A stretch of DNA of 64,000 nucleotides from Citrobacter braakii (GTDB lineage Bacteria > Pseudomonadota > Gammaproteobacteria > Enterobacterales > Enterobacteriaceae), in assembly GCF_002075345.1 (NCBI RefSeq), contig NZ_NAEW01000003.1, positions 1 through 64,000 on the forward strand, given 5' to 3'. Positions 1-10,622 of the stretch are shown one piece after another. A program made the translations under genes and the position numbers. The notes beneath the pieces are model-generated. The model had not been told where the DNA came from. It was given only the letters and a program-made list of their open reading frames with translations, and did no database searches. Position 1 is the stretch's first letter, and the number at the start of each line of letters is the position of its first letter.

Positions 1-851
1 GCGCGGCGCTATTTGTTGCGGTAGCGCTGCTCTGGCGTGACGCACAAATATTACCGCCAATGCTTTCCAGACTGGCGCATTTATCGTTCTTCTGGATGAT
101 TTTACTGGCGCTCGCGGTTGAGCTGTTCTGGTTCGCGCAGGGGCTGCCGTGGGGAAGGGCAGCGTGGGGTAGCGGCCTGATGATGGCGGCTGGCGGGCTG
201 CTTATTTTCCTGATTTATCAGTCTGTTCATCGACAAATCTGGCCGTTTCGCATCTGGCCTACCCTCTATTCTGTTCAGGCGATGGTTCCCGTTGTGCTGG
301 TGCTGGTCGGTCTGCTCGTGCTGACCAATTTACAAGATGGCGTGGTTTATCGTCAGACTTATCTGCCGTTGCTCAACCCGCTGGAAGAGGGCGCAGCTTT
401 TGCCCTGCTGGGCTTGGTGGTGTTTTATCGCGCGTCTGAACGCTATTTCCCGGCGCAGCTTTCGGTATGTCGCCCATGGCCGGTTGTGGCGCTGATGGCG
501 CTCAGCTTTTGGTGGCTCAATGGTGTGCTGCTGCGCGCATTGTCCTGGTATGGCGAGGTTGCGTGGCGTGTAGACACACTATGGGATTCACGGCTGATTC
601 AAACCTGTTTTGCTCTGTTCTGGATGCTGGCGGCATTGGTGGTGATGCTGCGGGCGACCCGGCGCCGCTCGCATCGGGAATGGCTGTGTGGCGCGGTATT
701 GCTGGGGATAGTCATTGTGAAACTGATGCTGGTGGACAGCGCAGGAGGAGGCGGCCTGGCGCGCGCGGTTGCGTTTATCGGTGTGGCCATTCTGGTGTTG
801 ATTATCGGGTATTTTTCACCATTACCGCCCAAAGCTGGAGAAGAAAAATGA
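1..851 (+). CDS. DUF2339-type membrane protein, 5'-truncated by window edge
   Basis: The reading frame is open from base 3 with no stop, so the gene starts before the window. Only the last 282 residues are visible. They are almost entirely hydrophobic, with repeated stretches of 18-22 apolar residues separated by short Arg-rich loops, which indicates many membrane spans in the inner membrane. The pattern and the DUF3999 partner downstream fit the large DUF2339 membrane protein family, whose function is unknown. Its TGA overlaps the next start codon (ATGA at 848-851), so the two are translationally coupled. The family call is moderately sure because the N-terminal part is missing. Confidence 0.7.
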   Translation, partial: AALFVAVALLWRDAQILPPMLSRLAHLSFFWMILLALAVELFWFAQGLPWGRAAWGSGLMMAAGGLLIFLIYQSVHRQIWPFRIWPTLYSVQAMVPVVLVLVGLLVLTNLQDGVVYRQTYLPLLNPLEEGAAFALLGLVVFYRASERYFPAQLSVCRPWPVVALMALSFWWLNGVLLRALSWYGEVAWRVDTLWDSRLIQTCFALFWMLAALVVMLRATRRRSHREWLCGAVLLGIVIVKLMLVDSAGGGGLARAVAFIGVAILVLIIGYFSPLPPKAGEEK

Positions 852-2242
852 AATGGATGAAAGCGGTGTTATGCAGCGTACTGCTGGGCGTGACAGGCGC
901 GGCGGTAAGCAGCGATGAAGTGAAAGAGTCTCCGGCGGACTACGTAACGGGGGTGACGCTGGAAACTACGGGCACATCGCCGTGGTATCGCCTTTCGCTA
1001 CCTCCGGCGGTGTATCCGGGTACCGCCTGGGCGGATTTGCGCGATGTCCGGGTCTTTAACCATCTGGGGGAGACGGTGCCGTTTACTCTGGTGGCGCAGA
1101 AAACCCAGCCCGTTACGCCAGAGGCAGTGGCGCTGCGTTTTTTCCCGCTTGATATGTCACCGGTTGTGCCGCGTGAGGAGGGGCAACGAGGCGGAGACGC
1201 TATTGTTTTACGCTCGAAGAGCGGCATTGAAATTCATTTGCAAAGTGATGATGTCAAAGCGCTCGGCCAGAGCTATTTACTGACGCTCCCGGAAGAGACG
1301 AAAGATGCCTTTTCACTGGCGCAGTTACGCCTGAACTGGGACTCGCAGGCGGGCAACTGGCAGGGGAAAGCCTCGGTTTATGCAAGCAGTGATTTGCGCT
1401 ACTGGCGACCCGTGCAGGAAGATGCGCCGTTAATGGATCTGACGCGTGATAACGATCGCCTGAAAATGGACACCATCAGCGCCAGCCTCACGCTCTCTGT
1501 GGAGGCGACTCGCTACCTGCTTGTGATCCTCGACTCGCAAAGTCCGGCGCTGACGTTAAACAGCGTGAGCGCGATAGCGGCCAGCAGCGAGCCGGAATCC
1601 GAGCGTATCGTGATTGAAGCCCAGGGGAATAAGGTTTCGGATGACGAAGCCGTCTGGCGATGGGCGCAGCCCCAGCCGCTGACCTCGCTTCGCATCGATC
1701 TGGAAAGTGAAGGTGTTTTACCGGTGGAACTGGCCTGGCGCAGCGCTGAAAAAGAGCCCTGGCAGCCGCTGACAAAAACCATGCTTTACAATCTGGACTG
1801 GAGGAGTGCGGAAGATATTCATCTTTCCGGTCAGTTGGTTGAGGCCGTCCGGATGACGACCATTAACGCCCGCTTGCCAGAGAGGCTGCCTGAGTTGAGC
1901 GGCATGCGCGACAGTTATCAACTGGTGTTTAATACGCAGGGCAAAGGGCCTTATATGCTGGCGTGGGGAAACAGGGCGGCGAAAAAGGCAGATGTTGGTC
2001 TCGATATGCTGATCCCGGCGTCGCTGCGTAAATCGCAGGAGATAGATTATCTACCGTGGGCGACTCTTCAGGAGAGCGTGGCGCTTGGTGGTGAAGCGCG
2101 ATTGACGGCAACGTCAGTAGCTGAGCAACAAAGCCAGTGGAAAACGTTGTTGGTGTGGGGGGCGTTAATTCTTGGGGTCGCCGTACTGGCGCTTATGGCG
2201 TGGCGAATCTGGCGTGAAGTGAAAAAGGATAATCCGACATAG
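848..2242 (+). CDS. DUF3999 family protein
   Basis: A 464-residue protein starting at the ATG of the ATGA overlap with the upstream gene. Residues 1-21 form a signal peptide (Lys near the start, hydrophobic core, small residues before SSDEV). A long beta-rich periplasmic region follows. Residues about 433-455 form one C-terminal transmembrane helix, followed by a short basic cytoplasmic tail. This architecture and the coupling to a DUF2339-type gene match DUF3999, a family of unknown function. The pair probably works together at the inner membrane. An in-frame ATG exists at 467, but it lies inside the upstream gene and would put uncharged junk before the signal peptide, so 848 was chosen. Confidence 0.75.
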   Translation: MKWMKAVLCSVLLGVTGAAVSSDEVKESPADYVTGVTLETTGTSPWYRLSLPPAVYPGTAWADLRDVRVFNHLGETVPFTLVAQKTQPVTPEAVALRFFPLDMSPVVPREEGQRGGDAIVLRSKSGIEIHLQSDDVKALGQSYLLTLPEETKDAFSLAQLRLNWDSQAGNWQGKASVYASSDLRYWRPVQEDAPLMDLTRDNDRLKMDTISASLTLSVEATRYLLVILDSQSPALTLNSVSAIAASSEPESERIVIEAQGNKVSDDEAVWRWAQPQPLTSLRIDLESEGVLPVELAWRSAEKEPWQPLTKTMLYNLDWRSAEDIHLSGQLVEAVRMTTINARLPERLPELSGMRDSYQLVFNTQGKGPYMLAWGNRAAKKADVGLDMLIPASLRKSQEIDYLPWATLQESVALGGEARLTATSVAEQQSQWKTLLVWGALILGVAVLALMAWRIWREVKKDNPT

Positions 2243-2248
2243 ACCAAT

Positions 2249-2277
2249 AAAAAAGGCCCGCATTTGCGGGCCTCTTA
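2249..2277. terminator. Bidirectional terminator between the DUF3999 gene and the peroxiredoxin gene
   Basis: An 8-bp GC-rich stem (AGGCCCGC/GCGGGCCT, 2254-2273) with a 4-base loop lies between convergent genes. It is preceded by an A run, which is a U run on the minus strand. It serves best as the terminator of the minus-strand peroxiredoxin gene. Confidence 0.8.
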
Positions 2278-2290
2278 CGATTCATGCCAA

Positions 2291-2893
2291 TTACAGGCTG
2301 GAAACGTTCTCGGTCAGGTATTTTGCCACGCCGTCCGGAGACGCGTTCATACCTTCTTTACCTTTTTCCCACTGTGCCGGGCAAACGTCGCCGTGCTCTT
2401 CGTGGAACTGCAGCGCGTCAACCATGCGCAGCATTTCGTCGATGTTACGACCCAGCGGCAGATCGTTAACCACCTGGTGGCGAACAACGCCGTTAGCGTC
2501 GATCAGGAAAGAACCGCGCAGAGCAACGCCCGCTTCCGGGTGCTCGATGCCGTAGGCTTTCTGGATTTCGCGTTTGATGTCAGCAACCATTGCGTATTTC
2601 ACTGCACCGATGCCGCCTTTGTCGACAGGGGTGTTACGCCATGCGTTGTGGACAAATTCAGAGTCGAAGGAAACGCCAACAACTTCCACGCCGCGCTTCT
2701 GGAATTCTTCGTAACGTTTGTCGAAAGCGATCAGTTCAGACGGGCAAACGAAGGTGAAGTCCATCGGCCAGAAGAACAGAACGGTAGTTTTACCGTTGGT
2801 ATGCTGTTTGAAGTTGAAGTTTTCAACGATCTCACCGCTACCCAGTACCGCAGCTGCTGTGAAATCCGGAGCCTGACGAGTTACCAGTACCAT
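2291..2893 (-). CDS. Typical 2-Cys peroxiredoxin (AhpC/TSA family)
   Basis: A 200-residue thiol peroxidase that reduces hydrogen peroxide and organic peroxides in the cytoplasm. The peroxidatic Cys50 sits in FVCPSE, and the resolving Cys171 in GDVCPAQW, so this is a typical 2-Cys enzyme that forms intersubunit disulfides. Start ATG 2891-2893 has an AGGAGA ribosome site 6 bases upstream; the frame is open further up, but without a better site. The gene is alone, with its own promoter and terminator. It resembles the Salmonella tsaA-type protein rather than AhpC of the ahpCF operon, and no AhpF-like reductase is nearby. The reductant is probably thioredoxin (inference). Confidence 0.9.
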   Translation of the reverse strand: MVLVTRQAPDFTAAAVLGSGEIVENFNFKQHTNGKTTVLFFWPMDFTFVCPSELIAFDKRYEEFQKRGVEVVGVSFDSEFVHNAWRNTPVDKGGIGAVKYAMVADIKREIQKAYGIEHPEAGVALRGSFLIDANGVVRHQVVNDLPLGRNIDEMLRMVDALQFHEEHGDVCPAQWEKGKEGMNASPDGVAKYLTENVSSL

Positions 2894-2940
2894 ATAATTC
2901 TCCTGCAATGTTAAGGGTTTTTTGGAACGCAACGCGGGCC

Positions 2941-2969
2941 AGTATAGAGAGTGTTCGCGAATAAGACAA
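2941..2969 (-). promoter_or_regulatory. Sigma-70 promoter of the peroxiredoxin gene
   Basis: On the minus strand, TTGTCT (2964-2969) and TATACT (2941-2946) are separated by 17 bases, about 50 bases before the start codon. No clear OxyR site was recognised by eye. Confidence 0.6.
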
Positions 2970-3014
2970 AGAGGCGCTGGCAATCAATGAGACAGGTTTT
3001 GTCTATCAATCTTT

Positions 3015-3047
3015 TGCCGGATGGCGGCTACTGCTTATCCGGCGGCT
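3015..3047. repeat. REP element
   Basis: Single palindromic REP unit (gccggatggcgg ... cttatccggc) just downstream of acpH and upstream of the peroxiredoxin promoter. It probably stabilises the acpH transcript 3' end. Confidence 0.8.
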
Positions 3048-3061
3048 AATACGGGCTGTAG

Positions 3062-3643
3062 TCAAAGGGTTTTACGCTGCGCCTGTTCCATCATTTGCGG
3101 ATAAAACTGCCAGAACCGTTCCTCTAACGCATCGTAATGCGTATCCAGGTCATACCATGAGTCACGCAGGGCATCGAGTCGTGGGCGGCGGCTGGCCATG
3201 CCATTCAGGACGTTCTGGATAAAATCCATGTCCCGATAGCGCTCAAGCCATTTCTCTGACCACATATAGTTGTTTAAATTGATAAAGCGCGGTGGCGATT
3301 CAGGCAAAATAGTGGTCACCTGGGTGCGTGCATAGCGGACAAAGTCCGCCAGCGGGAAGTCGGGGGATATTTCCGACCAGTGGCGCGACAGAAAATGATC
3401 CCACATTACGTCCAGCGTAATCGGCGCGACACGGCGCGTTTCGCTGCGAAACCACTCTTTGGCTTCACGCACCTGCGGCAGGTTATCGGTCATCACGTCG
3501 ATACGACGGTGCATGAAGATGCCTTCCACCACGTCAGGCGAATAGTGCGTTTCCGGATTGCCCCGGACAAAGTCGGCCAACAAATTGCCGGAAAGCGAGC
3601 TGTCGGCGAGGTGAGCCAGATGCAAATGTGCAAGAAAATTCAT
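3062..3643 (-). CDS. acpH: Acyl carrier protein phosphodiesterase
   Basis: 193 residues, the same length as E. coli AcpH (YajB). The enzyme removes the 4'-phosphopantetheine group from holo-ACP, giving apo-ACP. The N-terminal [10 protein letters not shown] and the following [10 protein letters not shown] are the family signature, with the conserved Asp of an HD-like metal site. The start ATG 3641-3643 is the only one that gives this N terminus. The frame is open 19 codons further up, but that part is translated ERIC repeat. The whole leader up to the start codon is ERIC sequence, which also supplies the likely ribosome site (AAGGA, 10 bases away). Confidence 0.93.
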   Translation of the reverse strand: MNFLAHLHLAHLADSSLSGNLLADFVRGNPETHYSPDVVEGIFMHRRIDVMTDNLPQVREAKEWFRSETRRVAPITLDVMWDHFLSRHWSEISPDFPLADFVRYARTQVTTILPESPPRFINLNNYMWSEKWLERYRDMDFIQNVLNGMASRRPRLDALRDSWYDLDTHYDALEERFWQFYPQMMEQAQRKTL

Positions 3644-3769
3644 ATCCACTTCATCCTTCAAACTGCCTCTTTGTTGGCTGCCTTCACTCACCCCAGTCAC
3701 TTACTTGAGTAAGCTCCCGGGGACTCATTCAGTTGCCGCCTCGATGCATCTTGAATGATTTTGTGTATA
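3643..3769. repeat. ERIC element, full length (about 127 bp)
   Basis: The sequence contains CTCACCCCAGTCACTTACTT and the facing GTAAGCTCCCGGGG, the two halves of the ERIC core that the classic ERIC-PCR primers match. Terminal inverted repeats run from ATCCACTTCATCCTTCAA on the left to TTGAATGATTTTGTGTATA on the right. The left end abuts the acpH start codon, and the right end lies 30 bases from the queA promoter. Confidence 0.9.
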
Positions 3770-3799
3770 GATTATGTCTTTTAACTTGAGGGGTAAAGG

Positions 3800-3828
3800 T
3801 TGCAGGGAGGACGCCCCGGCACTAGACT
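3800..3828 (+). promoter_or_regulatory. Sigma-70 promoter of the queA operon
   Basis: TTGCAG (3800-3805), 17-base spacer and TAGACT (3823-3828), about 33 bases before the queA start. It probably drives queA-tgt-yajC-secD-secF. Confidence 0.6.
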
Positions 3829-3860
3829 ACCCGCCTCTTATTTTAGTCTGAGTCAGTGTC

Positions 3861-4931
3861 ATGCGCGTTACCGATTTCACCTTTGAACTACCCGAATTCC
3901 TGATTGCCCACTATCCGCAAGCTGAGCGCAGTAGTTGCCGCTTGCTGTCTTTGGACGGGCCGACGGGTGCGCTGACGCACGGTACTTTCACCGATTTGCT
4001 CGATAAGCTCAACCCTGGCGATTTGCTGGTCTTTAACAACACCCGCGTTATTCCGGCGCGTCTGTTTGGCCGTAAAGCCAGCGGCGGCAAGATTGAAGTG
4101 CTGGTCGAGCGTATGCTGGATGACAAACGTATTCTGGCGCATATTCGCGCCTCGAAAGCGCCGAAGCCGGGGGCCGAGCTGCTGCTGGGCGACGACGAAA
4201 GTATTAAAGCAACGATGGTGGCACGCCATGACGCGCTGTTTGAAGTCGAGTTTAACGACGAGCGCAGCGTGCTGGATATCCTTAACGCCATCGGCCATAT
4301 GCCGCTGCCACCGTATATTGACCGTCCGGATGAAGATGCCGATCGCGAGCTGTATCAGACCGTGTATAGCGAAAAACCGGGGGCGGTCGCCGCGCCGACT
4401 GCGGGTCTGCACTTTGACGATCCGCTGCTGGCTAAGCTGCGCGATAAAGGCATTGAAATGGCGTTCGTCACGCTGCACGTGGGCGCGGGGACTTTCCAGC
4501 CGGTGCGCGTAGACACCATCGAAGATCACATCATGCACTCCGAATATGCGGAAGTGCCGCAGGATGTCGTTGATGCTGTGCTGGCGGCGAAAGCGCGCGG
4601 CAACCGCGTGATTGCGGTGGGCACCACCTCCGTACGTTCACTGGAAAGCGCGGCACAGGCGGCCAAAAACGACCTTATCGAGCCGTTTTTCGGCGATACG
4701 CAAATATTCATTTATCCTGGCTATAAATATCAGGTGATTGATGCCCTGGTAACCAACTTCCACCTACCGGAATCAACGCTGATCATGCTGGTTTCCGCGT
4801 TTGCTGGTTATAAAAACACCATGCACGCCTATCATGAAGCGGTAAAAGCGGAATATCGCTTTTTTAGTTACGGTGATGCGATGTTTATCACGTACAATCC
4901 GCAGGCTATTTCTGAGCGTGTCGGGGAATAA
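3861..4931 (+). CDS. queA: tRNA preQ1(34) S-adenosylmethionine ribosyltransferase-isomerase
   Basis: 356 residues, the length of E. coli QueA. It transfers and isomerises the ribosyl group of S-adenosylmethionine onto preQ1 at tRNA position 34, making epoxyqueuosine. The start [19 protein letters not shown] and the blocks [15 protein letters not shown] and PTAGLHFD are typical of the family. It is the first gene of the operon; tgt follows after 55 bases and does the previous step of the same pathway. Confidence 0.97.
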   Translation: MRVTDFTFELPEFLIAHYPQAERSSCRLLSLDGPTGALTHGTFTDLLDKLNPGDLLVFNNTRVIPARLFGRKASGGKIEVLVERMLDDKRILAHIRASKAPKPGAELLLGDDESIKATMVARHDALFEVEFNDERSVLDILNAIGHMPLPPYIDRPDEDADRELYQTVYSEKPGAVAAPTAGLHFDDPLLAKLRDKGIEMAFVTLHVGAGTFQPVRVDTIEDHIMHSEYAEVPQDVVDAVLAAKARGNRVIAVGTTSVRSLESAAQAAKNDLIEPFFGDTQIFIYPGYKYQVIDALVTNFHLPESTLIMLVSAFAGYKNTMHAYHEAVKAEYRFFSYGDAMFITYNPQAISERVGE

Positions 4932-4944
4932 ATCCGCGATATGA

Positions 4945-6114
<1,170 letters not shown>

Positions 6115-6136
6115 TTTTAATAATGAGGGAATTTGA

Positions 6137-6469
6137 ATGAGCTTTTTTATTTCTGATGCGGTAGCGGCAACAGGTGCTCCGGCGCAGGGCAGCCCGATGT
6201 CTCTGATTCTGATGCTGGTGGTGTTTGGTCTGATTTTCTACTTCATGATCCTGCGCCCGCAGCAAAAGCGCACCAAAGAACACAAAAATCTGATGAACTC
6301 CATTGCGAAAGGCGATGAAGTGCTGACTAACGGTGGTCTGGTGGGTCGCGTGACCAAAGTAGCAGAATCTGGCTACATCGCTATCGCGCTGAACGACACC
6401 ACTGAAGTGGTTATTAAACGTGATTTCGTAGCTGCCGTTCTGCCGAAAGGCACCATGAAGGCGCTGTAA
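6137..6469 (+). CDS. yajC: Sec translocon accessory subunit YajC
   Basis: 110 residues with a single membrane helix at about residues 20-40 (SLILMLVVFGLIFYFMILRPQQKR), followed by a basic cytoplasmic domain. YajC associates with SecD and SecF, encoded directly downstream, and with the YidC/SecYEG holotranslocon. Start ATG 6137 has GAGGGA upstream. Confidence 0.96.
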   Translation: MSFFISDAVAATGAPAQGSPMSLILMLVVFGLIFYFMILRPQQKRTKEHKNLMNSIAKGDEVLTNGGLVGRVTKVAESGYIAIALNDTTEVVIKRDFVAAVLPKGTMKAL

Positions 6470-6496
6470 TTTATTGTTTTCCCAAAGGGAACTGCC

Positions 6497-8344
6497 GTGT
6501 TAAACCGTTATCCTTTGTGGAAGTATGTCATGCTGATCGTCGTTATTGTCGTCGGTCTGCTCTATGCGCTTCCCAACCTGTATGGTGAGGATCCGGCTGT
6601 TCAAATCACTGGCGTGCGCGGTGCCGCCGCCAGTGAGCAAACGCTGATCCAGGTCCAGAAAACGTTACAAGAAGATAAAATCACACCTAAGTCTGTGGCT
6701 CTGGAAGAGGGTGCTATTCTTGCGCGCTTCGACTCCACTGATACCCAACTGCGCGCTCGTGAAGTGTTAATGGGCGTATTGGGCGATCAATACGTCGTGG
6801 CGCTTAACCTTGCACCGGCAACTCCACGCTGGCTGGCAGCCATTCACGCAGAACCGATGAAACTCGGTCTTGACCTGCGTGGCGGCGTTCACTTCCTGAT
6901 GGAAGTAGATATGGACACCGCGCTGAGTAAGTTGCAGGAACAAAATATCGATAGCCTGCGCAGCGATCTGCGTGAAAAAGGCATTCCTTATACTACCGTT
7001 CGCAAAGAAGATAACTACGGTCTGAGCATCACCTTCCGTGATAGCAGCGCTCGTGATGAAGCTATCTCTTACCTGAGCAAGCGTCACCAGGATCTGGTTA
7101 TTTCCAGCCAGGGCAGCAATGCTCTGCGTGCGGTGATGACCGATGCGCGCCTGAGCGAAGCCCGTGAGTACGCGGTACAGCAGAACATCAACATTCTGCG
7201 TAATCGTGTTAACCAACTGGGTGTTGCTGAGCCGGTGGTCCAACGTCAGGGTGCTGACCGCATTGTGGTCGAACTGCCAGGCATTCAGGATACCGCGCGT
7301 GCGAAAGAAATTCTGGGCGCTACCGCGACGCTGGAATTCCGTCTGGTGAACACCAACGTTGACCAGTCTGCTGCGGCATCCGGGCGTGTACCGGGTGATT
7401 CGGAAGTGAAACAGTCTCGTGAAGGTCAGCCGGTTGTGCTGTACAAACGCGTGATCCTGACCGGTGATCATATCACCGACTCCACTTCCAGCCAGGACGA
7501 ATACAATCAGCCGCAGGTTAACATCTCGCTGGATAGCGCGGGTGGTAACATCATGTCCAACTTCACCAAGGACAACATCGGTAAGCCGATGGCGACCCTG
7601 TTCGTGGAGTACAAAGACAGCGGTAAAAAAGATGCCAACGGTCGCGCAGTGCTGGTGAAACAGGAAGAGGTGATTAACATCGCCAACATCCAGTCTCGCC
7701 TGGGCAACAGCTTCCGTATCACCGGTATTAACAACCCGAACGAAGCGCGTCAGCTTTCTCTGCTGTTACGTGCCGGTGCGTTGATTGCGCCGATTCAGAT
7801 TGTTGAAGAACGTACCATCGGTCCTACCCTGGGTATGCAGAACATTAAACAGGGTCTGGAAGCGTGTCTGGCCGGTCTGGTGGTGTCTATCCTGTTCATG
7901 ATCTTCTTCTATAAGAAGTTCGGTCTGATCGCGACCAGTGCGCTGATTGCTAACCTGGTACTGATTGTCGGTATTATGTCGCTGCTGCCGGGCGCTACGC
8001 TGAGTATGCCGGGGATTGCGGGGATCGTCTTAACCCTTGCTGTCGCGGTCGATGCGAACGTACTGATTAACGAACGTATCAAAGAAGAGTTGAGTAACGG
8101 GCGTTCGGTGCAGCAGGCCATCAATGAAGGTTATGCGGGCGCATTTAGCTCCATCTTTGATGCGAACATTACGACGCTGATTAAGGTCATTATCCTGTAC
8201 GCAGTTGGCACCGGGGCAATTAAAGGGTTCGCGATTACTACCGGTATTGGTGTGGCGACGTCGATGTTTACCGCGATTGTCGGTACACGTGCCATCGTAA
8301 ACCTGTTGTATGGCGGCAAGCGCGTCAAAAAGCTGTCAATCTGA
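6497..8344 (+). CDS. secD: Protein translocase subunit SecD
   Basis: 615 residues starting at GTG 6497, as in E. coli, with AAAGGGA upstream. It has one N-terminal membrane helix (residues 7-26), a large periplasmic region beginning with [15 protein letters not shown], and five more helices near the C terminus. With SecF it uses the proton gradient to pull preproteins out on the periplasmic side. The stop is 10 bases before the secF start. Confidence 0.97.
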   Translation: MLNRYPLWKYVMLIVVIVVGLLYALPNLYGEDPAVQITGVRGAAASEQTLIQVQKTLQEDKITPKSVALEEGAILARFDSTDTQLRAREVLMGVLGDQYVVALNLAPATPRWLAAIHAEPMKLGLDLRGGVHFLMEVDMDTALSKLQEQNIDSLRSDLREKGIPYTTVRKEDNYGLSITFRDSSARDEAISYLSKRHQDLVISSQGSNALRAVMTDARLSEAREYAVQQNINILRNRVNQLGVAEPVVQRQGADRIVVELPGIQDTARAKEILGATATLEFRLVNTNVDQSAAASGRVPGDSEVKQSREGQPVVLYKRVILTGDHITDSTSSQDEYNQPQVNISLDSAGGNIMSNFTKDNIGKPMATLFVEYKDSGKKDANGRAVLVKQEEVINIANIQSRLGNSFRITGINNPNEARQLSLLLRAGALIAPIQIVEERTIGPTLGMQNIKQGLEACLAGLVVSILFMIFFYKKFGLIATSALIANLVLIVGIMSLLPGATLSMPGIAGIVLTLAVAVDANVLINERIKEELSNGRSVQQAINEGYAGAFSSIFDANITTLIKVIILYAVGTGAIKGFAITTGIGVATSMFTAIVGTRAIVNLLYGGKRVKKLSI

Positions 8345-8354
8345 GGAGTGCGAA

Positions 8355-9326
8355 GTGGCACAGGAATATACTGTTGAACAATTGAACCACGGCCGTAAAG
8401 TCTGGGACTTTATGCGCTGGGACTACTGGGCTTTCGGCATTTCAGGTTTCCTGCTGATTGCGGCCATCGTGGTGATGGGCGTACGTGGGTTTAACTGGGG
8501 TCTCGATTTCACCGGTGGTACGGTAATTGAAATCACGCTGGAAAAACCGGCCGATATGGACGTGATGCGCGATGCGCTGGAGAAAGCGGGCTTTGTTGAT
8601 CCGCTTCTGCAGAACTTCGGCAGCAGCCACGACATTATGGTGCGTATGCCGCCAACTGAAGGCGCAGACGGCGGTCAGGTACTGGGCAGCAAAGTGTTGA
8701 GTGTGATTAACGAATCCACCAACCAAAACGCCGCGGTGAAACGAATTGAATTCGTGGGTCCGAGCGTGGGTGCGGACCTGGCGCAAACCGGTGCAATGGC
8801 GCTGATGGCGGCGTTAATATCCATCCTGGTGTACGTCGGTTTCCGCTTTGAGTGGCGACTGGCGGCAGGTGTAGTTATCGCTCTGGCGCATGACGTGATT
8901 ATCACACTTGGGATCCTGTCGTTGTTCCATATCGAGATTGATCTGACTATCGTCGCATCGTTGATGTCGGTAATCGGTTACTCGCTGAACGACAGTATCG
9001 TCGTATCTGACCGTATTCGTGAAAACTTCCGCAAAATTCGTCGCGGTACGCCTTACGAAATCTTTAACGTGTCATTGACTCAGACGCTGCACCGTACGTT
9101 GATTACGTCCGGTACGACGTTGATGGTTATTCTGATGCTGTTCCTGTTCGGTGGTCCGGTACTGGAAGGCTTCTCGCTGACGATGCTGATCGGTGTTTCC
9201 ATCGGTACTGCATCTTCTATCTACGTAGCATCGGCGCTGGCGCTGAAGCTGGGTATGAAGCGTGAGCACATGCTGCAGCAGAAGGTTGAGAAAGAAGGGG
9301 CGGATCAACCGTCAATTCTGCCTTAA
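8355..9326 (+). CDS. secF: Protein translocase subunit SecF
   Basis: 323 residues from GTG 8355 (ribosome site GAGGAG in the secD stop region); an upstream in-frame start would lie inside secD. The SecF signature GLDFTGGT follows the first helix and five helices form the C-terminal half. It partners SecD in the periplasmic pulling step of export. Last gene of the operon, closed by a strong terminator. Confidence 0.97.
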   Translation: MAQEYTVEQLNHGRKVWDFMRWDYWAFGISGFLLIAAIVVMGVRGFNWGLDFTGGTVIEITLEKPADMDVMRDALEKAGFVDPLLQNFGSSHDIMVRMPPTEGADGGQVLGSKVLSVINESTNQNAAVKRIEFVGPSVGADLAQTGAMALMAALISILVYVGFRFEWRLAAGVVIALAHDVIITLGILSLFHIEIDLTIVASLMSVIGYSLNDSIVVSDRIRENFRKIRRGTPYEIFNVSLTQTLHRTLITSGTTLMVILMLFLFGGPVLEGFSLTMLIGVSIGTASSIYVASALALKLGMKREHMLQQKVEKEGADQPSILP

Positions 9327-9349
9327 ACTATTAAGAGTGAAGATACTGG

Positions 9350-9379
9350 AATCCCGATCGCAAGGTCGGGATTTTTTTT
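9350..9379 (+). terminator. Rho-independent terminator after secF
   Basis: AATCCCGATC ... GTCGGGATT hairpin followed by eight T. It ends the queA-secF operon. Confidence 0.9.
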
Positions 9380-9423
9380 GCCTGCGATTTGCTAGCAGTC
9401 CATTATCTTTTCCGGTCGCCATA

Positions 9424-9447
9424 CTACTGACAGTATGCTGTCAGTAG
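9424..9447. promoter_or_regulatory. Perfect palindrome, candidate operator of the WYL regulator
   Basis: Two 10-bp arms (CTACTGACAG and CTGTCAGTAG) flank TATG. It lies 49 bases before the VOC gene and is not followed by a T run, so it looks like a dimer binding site rather than a terminator. The WYL regulator encoded second in the unit is the natural candidate to bind it. Confidence 0.6.
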
Positions 9448-9495
9448 CCCTGTCTTATAGTCCTTCTGAGATTACCCACACAGGCAGGAGGAAGT

Positions 9496-9861
9496 ATGAA
9501 TAACGTAATTAGCTGGTTTGAAATCCCCGTGGCACAAATGGAGCGCGCCATTGCTTTTTATGAGCCAGTGATGCAGGTTTCTTTGCGTCGTGAGAATATG
9601 GACAGCGCGGAGCTGGCCGTATTTCCACATCAGGATCCCGCTCCCGGCGGGGCGCTGGCTAAATTTGACGGTATTACGCCTTCAGCGCAGGGCGCTATTA
9701 TTTATCTGCATACGGACGATTTGGCTGCAACGCTTAAACGCGTCGCCACCGCTGGCGGTCAGTGCGTGTTTGGTCCGCTCGAACTGGGGCAGGATATTGG
9801 CACTATTGCGCTGTTTACTGACAGCGAAGGCAATCGCGTTGGTTTACATCAACCCGCGTAA
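9496..9861 (+). CDS. VOC superfamily (glyoxalase/bleomycin resistance-like) protein
   Basis: 121 residues with one vicinal-oxygen-chelate fold: two beta-alpha-beta-beta-beta modules, starting WFEIPVAQMERAIAFYEPVM and ending with GNRVGLHQP. Such proteins bind a metal and act on small molecules, or protect against them; the substrate cannot be told. AGGAGGAAGT precedes the ATG. The WYL regulator gene starts 23 bases after its stop, so the two probably form one transcript. This pair sits between secF and tsx, a place where E. coli K-12 has other genes. Confidence 0.85.
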   Translation: MNNVISWFEIPVAQMERAIAFYEPVMQVSLRRENMDSAELAVFPHQDPAPGGALAKFDGITPSAQGAIIYLHTDDLAATLKRVATAGGQCVFGPLELGQDIGTIALFTDSEGNRVGLHQPA

Positions 9862-9884
9862 TATTTTCAGGACTGAGGATTAAA

Positions 9885-10577
9885 ATGACCAGACGCGCCG
9901 ACCGCTTGTTTCAGATTGTACAAATCCTGCGTGGCAGGCGAGTGACAACGGCGGCGCTGCTGGCAGAACGTCTTGAGGTTTCTGAACGGACGATTTATCG
10001 CGATATCCGCGATCTCTCTTTATCCGGCGTGCCCATTGAAGGAGAAGTGGGCAGTGGATACCGCTTAATGGCGGGGTTTGATCTGCCGCCGTTGATGTTA
10101 ACGCATCGCGAATCAGAAGCGTTAATGGTAGCGATTCGGTTGCTGAAAACATGGGGCGGGGATTCACTTTCACAGGCGCTGGAATCCGCGCAGGAAAAAG
10201 TGCTGGCGATATTGCCGCCAGAGTGTCGGCGCAGAGCCGAGCAAACGCGGGTTTTCGCGCCAGATTTTGGCAATCAGCCGCATTCACGCAGTGCTTTTGA
10301 TCTCATACATCGCGCGGTTTCGGCGCAGCATGTGTTGGCGCTGCATTATCGCGACGAGTCCGGGAATCTCTCCTGGCGCGACGTTCAGCCGCTGGGGTTA
10401 TTTTTCTGGGGTGAGCACTGGTTGCTGGTTGCCTGGTGTGAGAAACGTGACGATTATCGCTGCTTTCGTGTTGATCGGTGTCTGAAGATCACGCCGCTCG
10501 ACAGGCATTTTCGTGAATCTGCAGATCGCTCGCTAAGTGACTTTTTACGTAAAGTACGCTGTGAAGACCAGCCATAA
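9885..10577 (+). CDS. YafY-type transcriptional regulator (HTH + WYL domain)
   Basis: 230 residues. Residues 3-60 are an HTH_11 winged helix with the recognition helix SERTIYRDIRDLS; residues 140-210 form a WYL-type ligand-binding domain (HYRDESGNLSWRDVQPLGLFFW ... WLLVAWCEKRDDYRCFRVDR). Such proteins are DNA-binding repressors or activators that sense a small ligand. It is coupled to the VOC gene and probably binds the palindrome at 9424-9447, giving autoregulation (inference). Residue 3 onward (RRADRLFQIVQILR) is the usual family start, so the ATG is well placed. Confidence 0.85.
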   Translation: MTRRADRLFQIVQILRGRRVTTAALLAERLEVSERTIYRDIRDLSLSGVPIEGEVGSGYRLMAGFDLPPLMLTHRESEALMVAIRLLKTWGGDSLSQALESAQEKVLAILPPECRRRAEQTRVFAPDFGNQPHSRSAFDLIHRAVSAQHVLALHYRDESGNLSWRDVQPLGLFFWGEHWLLVAWCEKRDDYRCFRVDRCLKITPLDRHFRESADRSLSDFLRKVRCEDQP

Positions 10578-10602
10578 AAAAGCCAGCGGTTAAGCTGGCT
10601 TG
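10575..10602. terminator. Bidirectional terminator between the WYL gene and tsx
   Basis: AGCCAGC/GCTGGCT hairpin with a run of A on the plus side, which is a U run for tsx. It separates two convergent genes. Confidence 0.85.
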
Positions 10603-10622
10603 TCTGCGATAAATTGGCAGGA

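Noticed and set aside
467-847. Long open frame upstream of the DUF3999 start
   Set aside because: It lies inside the DUF2339-type gene in another frame. The signal peptide and ATGA coupling place the true start at 848.
2264-2914. 216-codon plus-strand frame opposite the peroxiredoxin
   Set aside because: It is the antisense shadow of a strongly conserved gene and has no family features.
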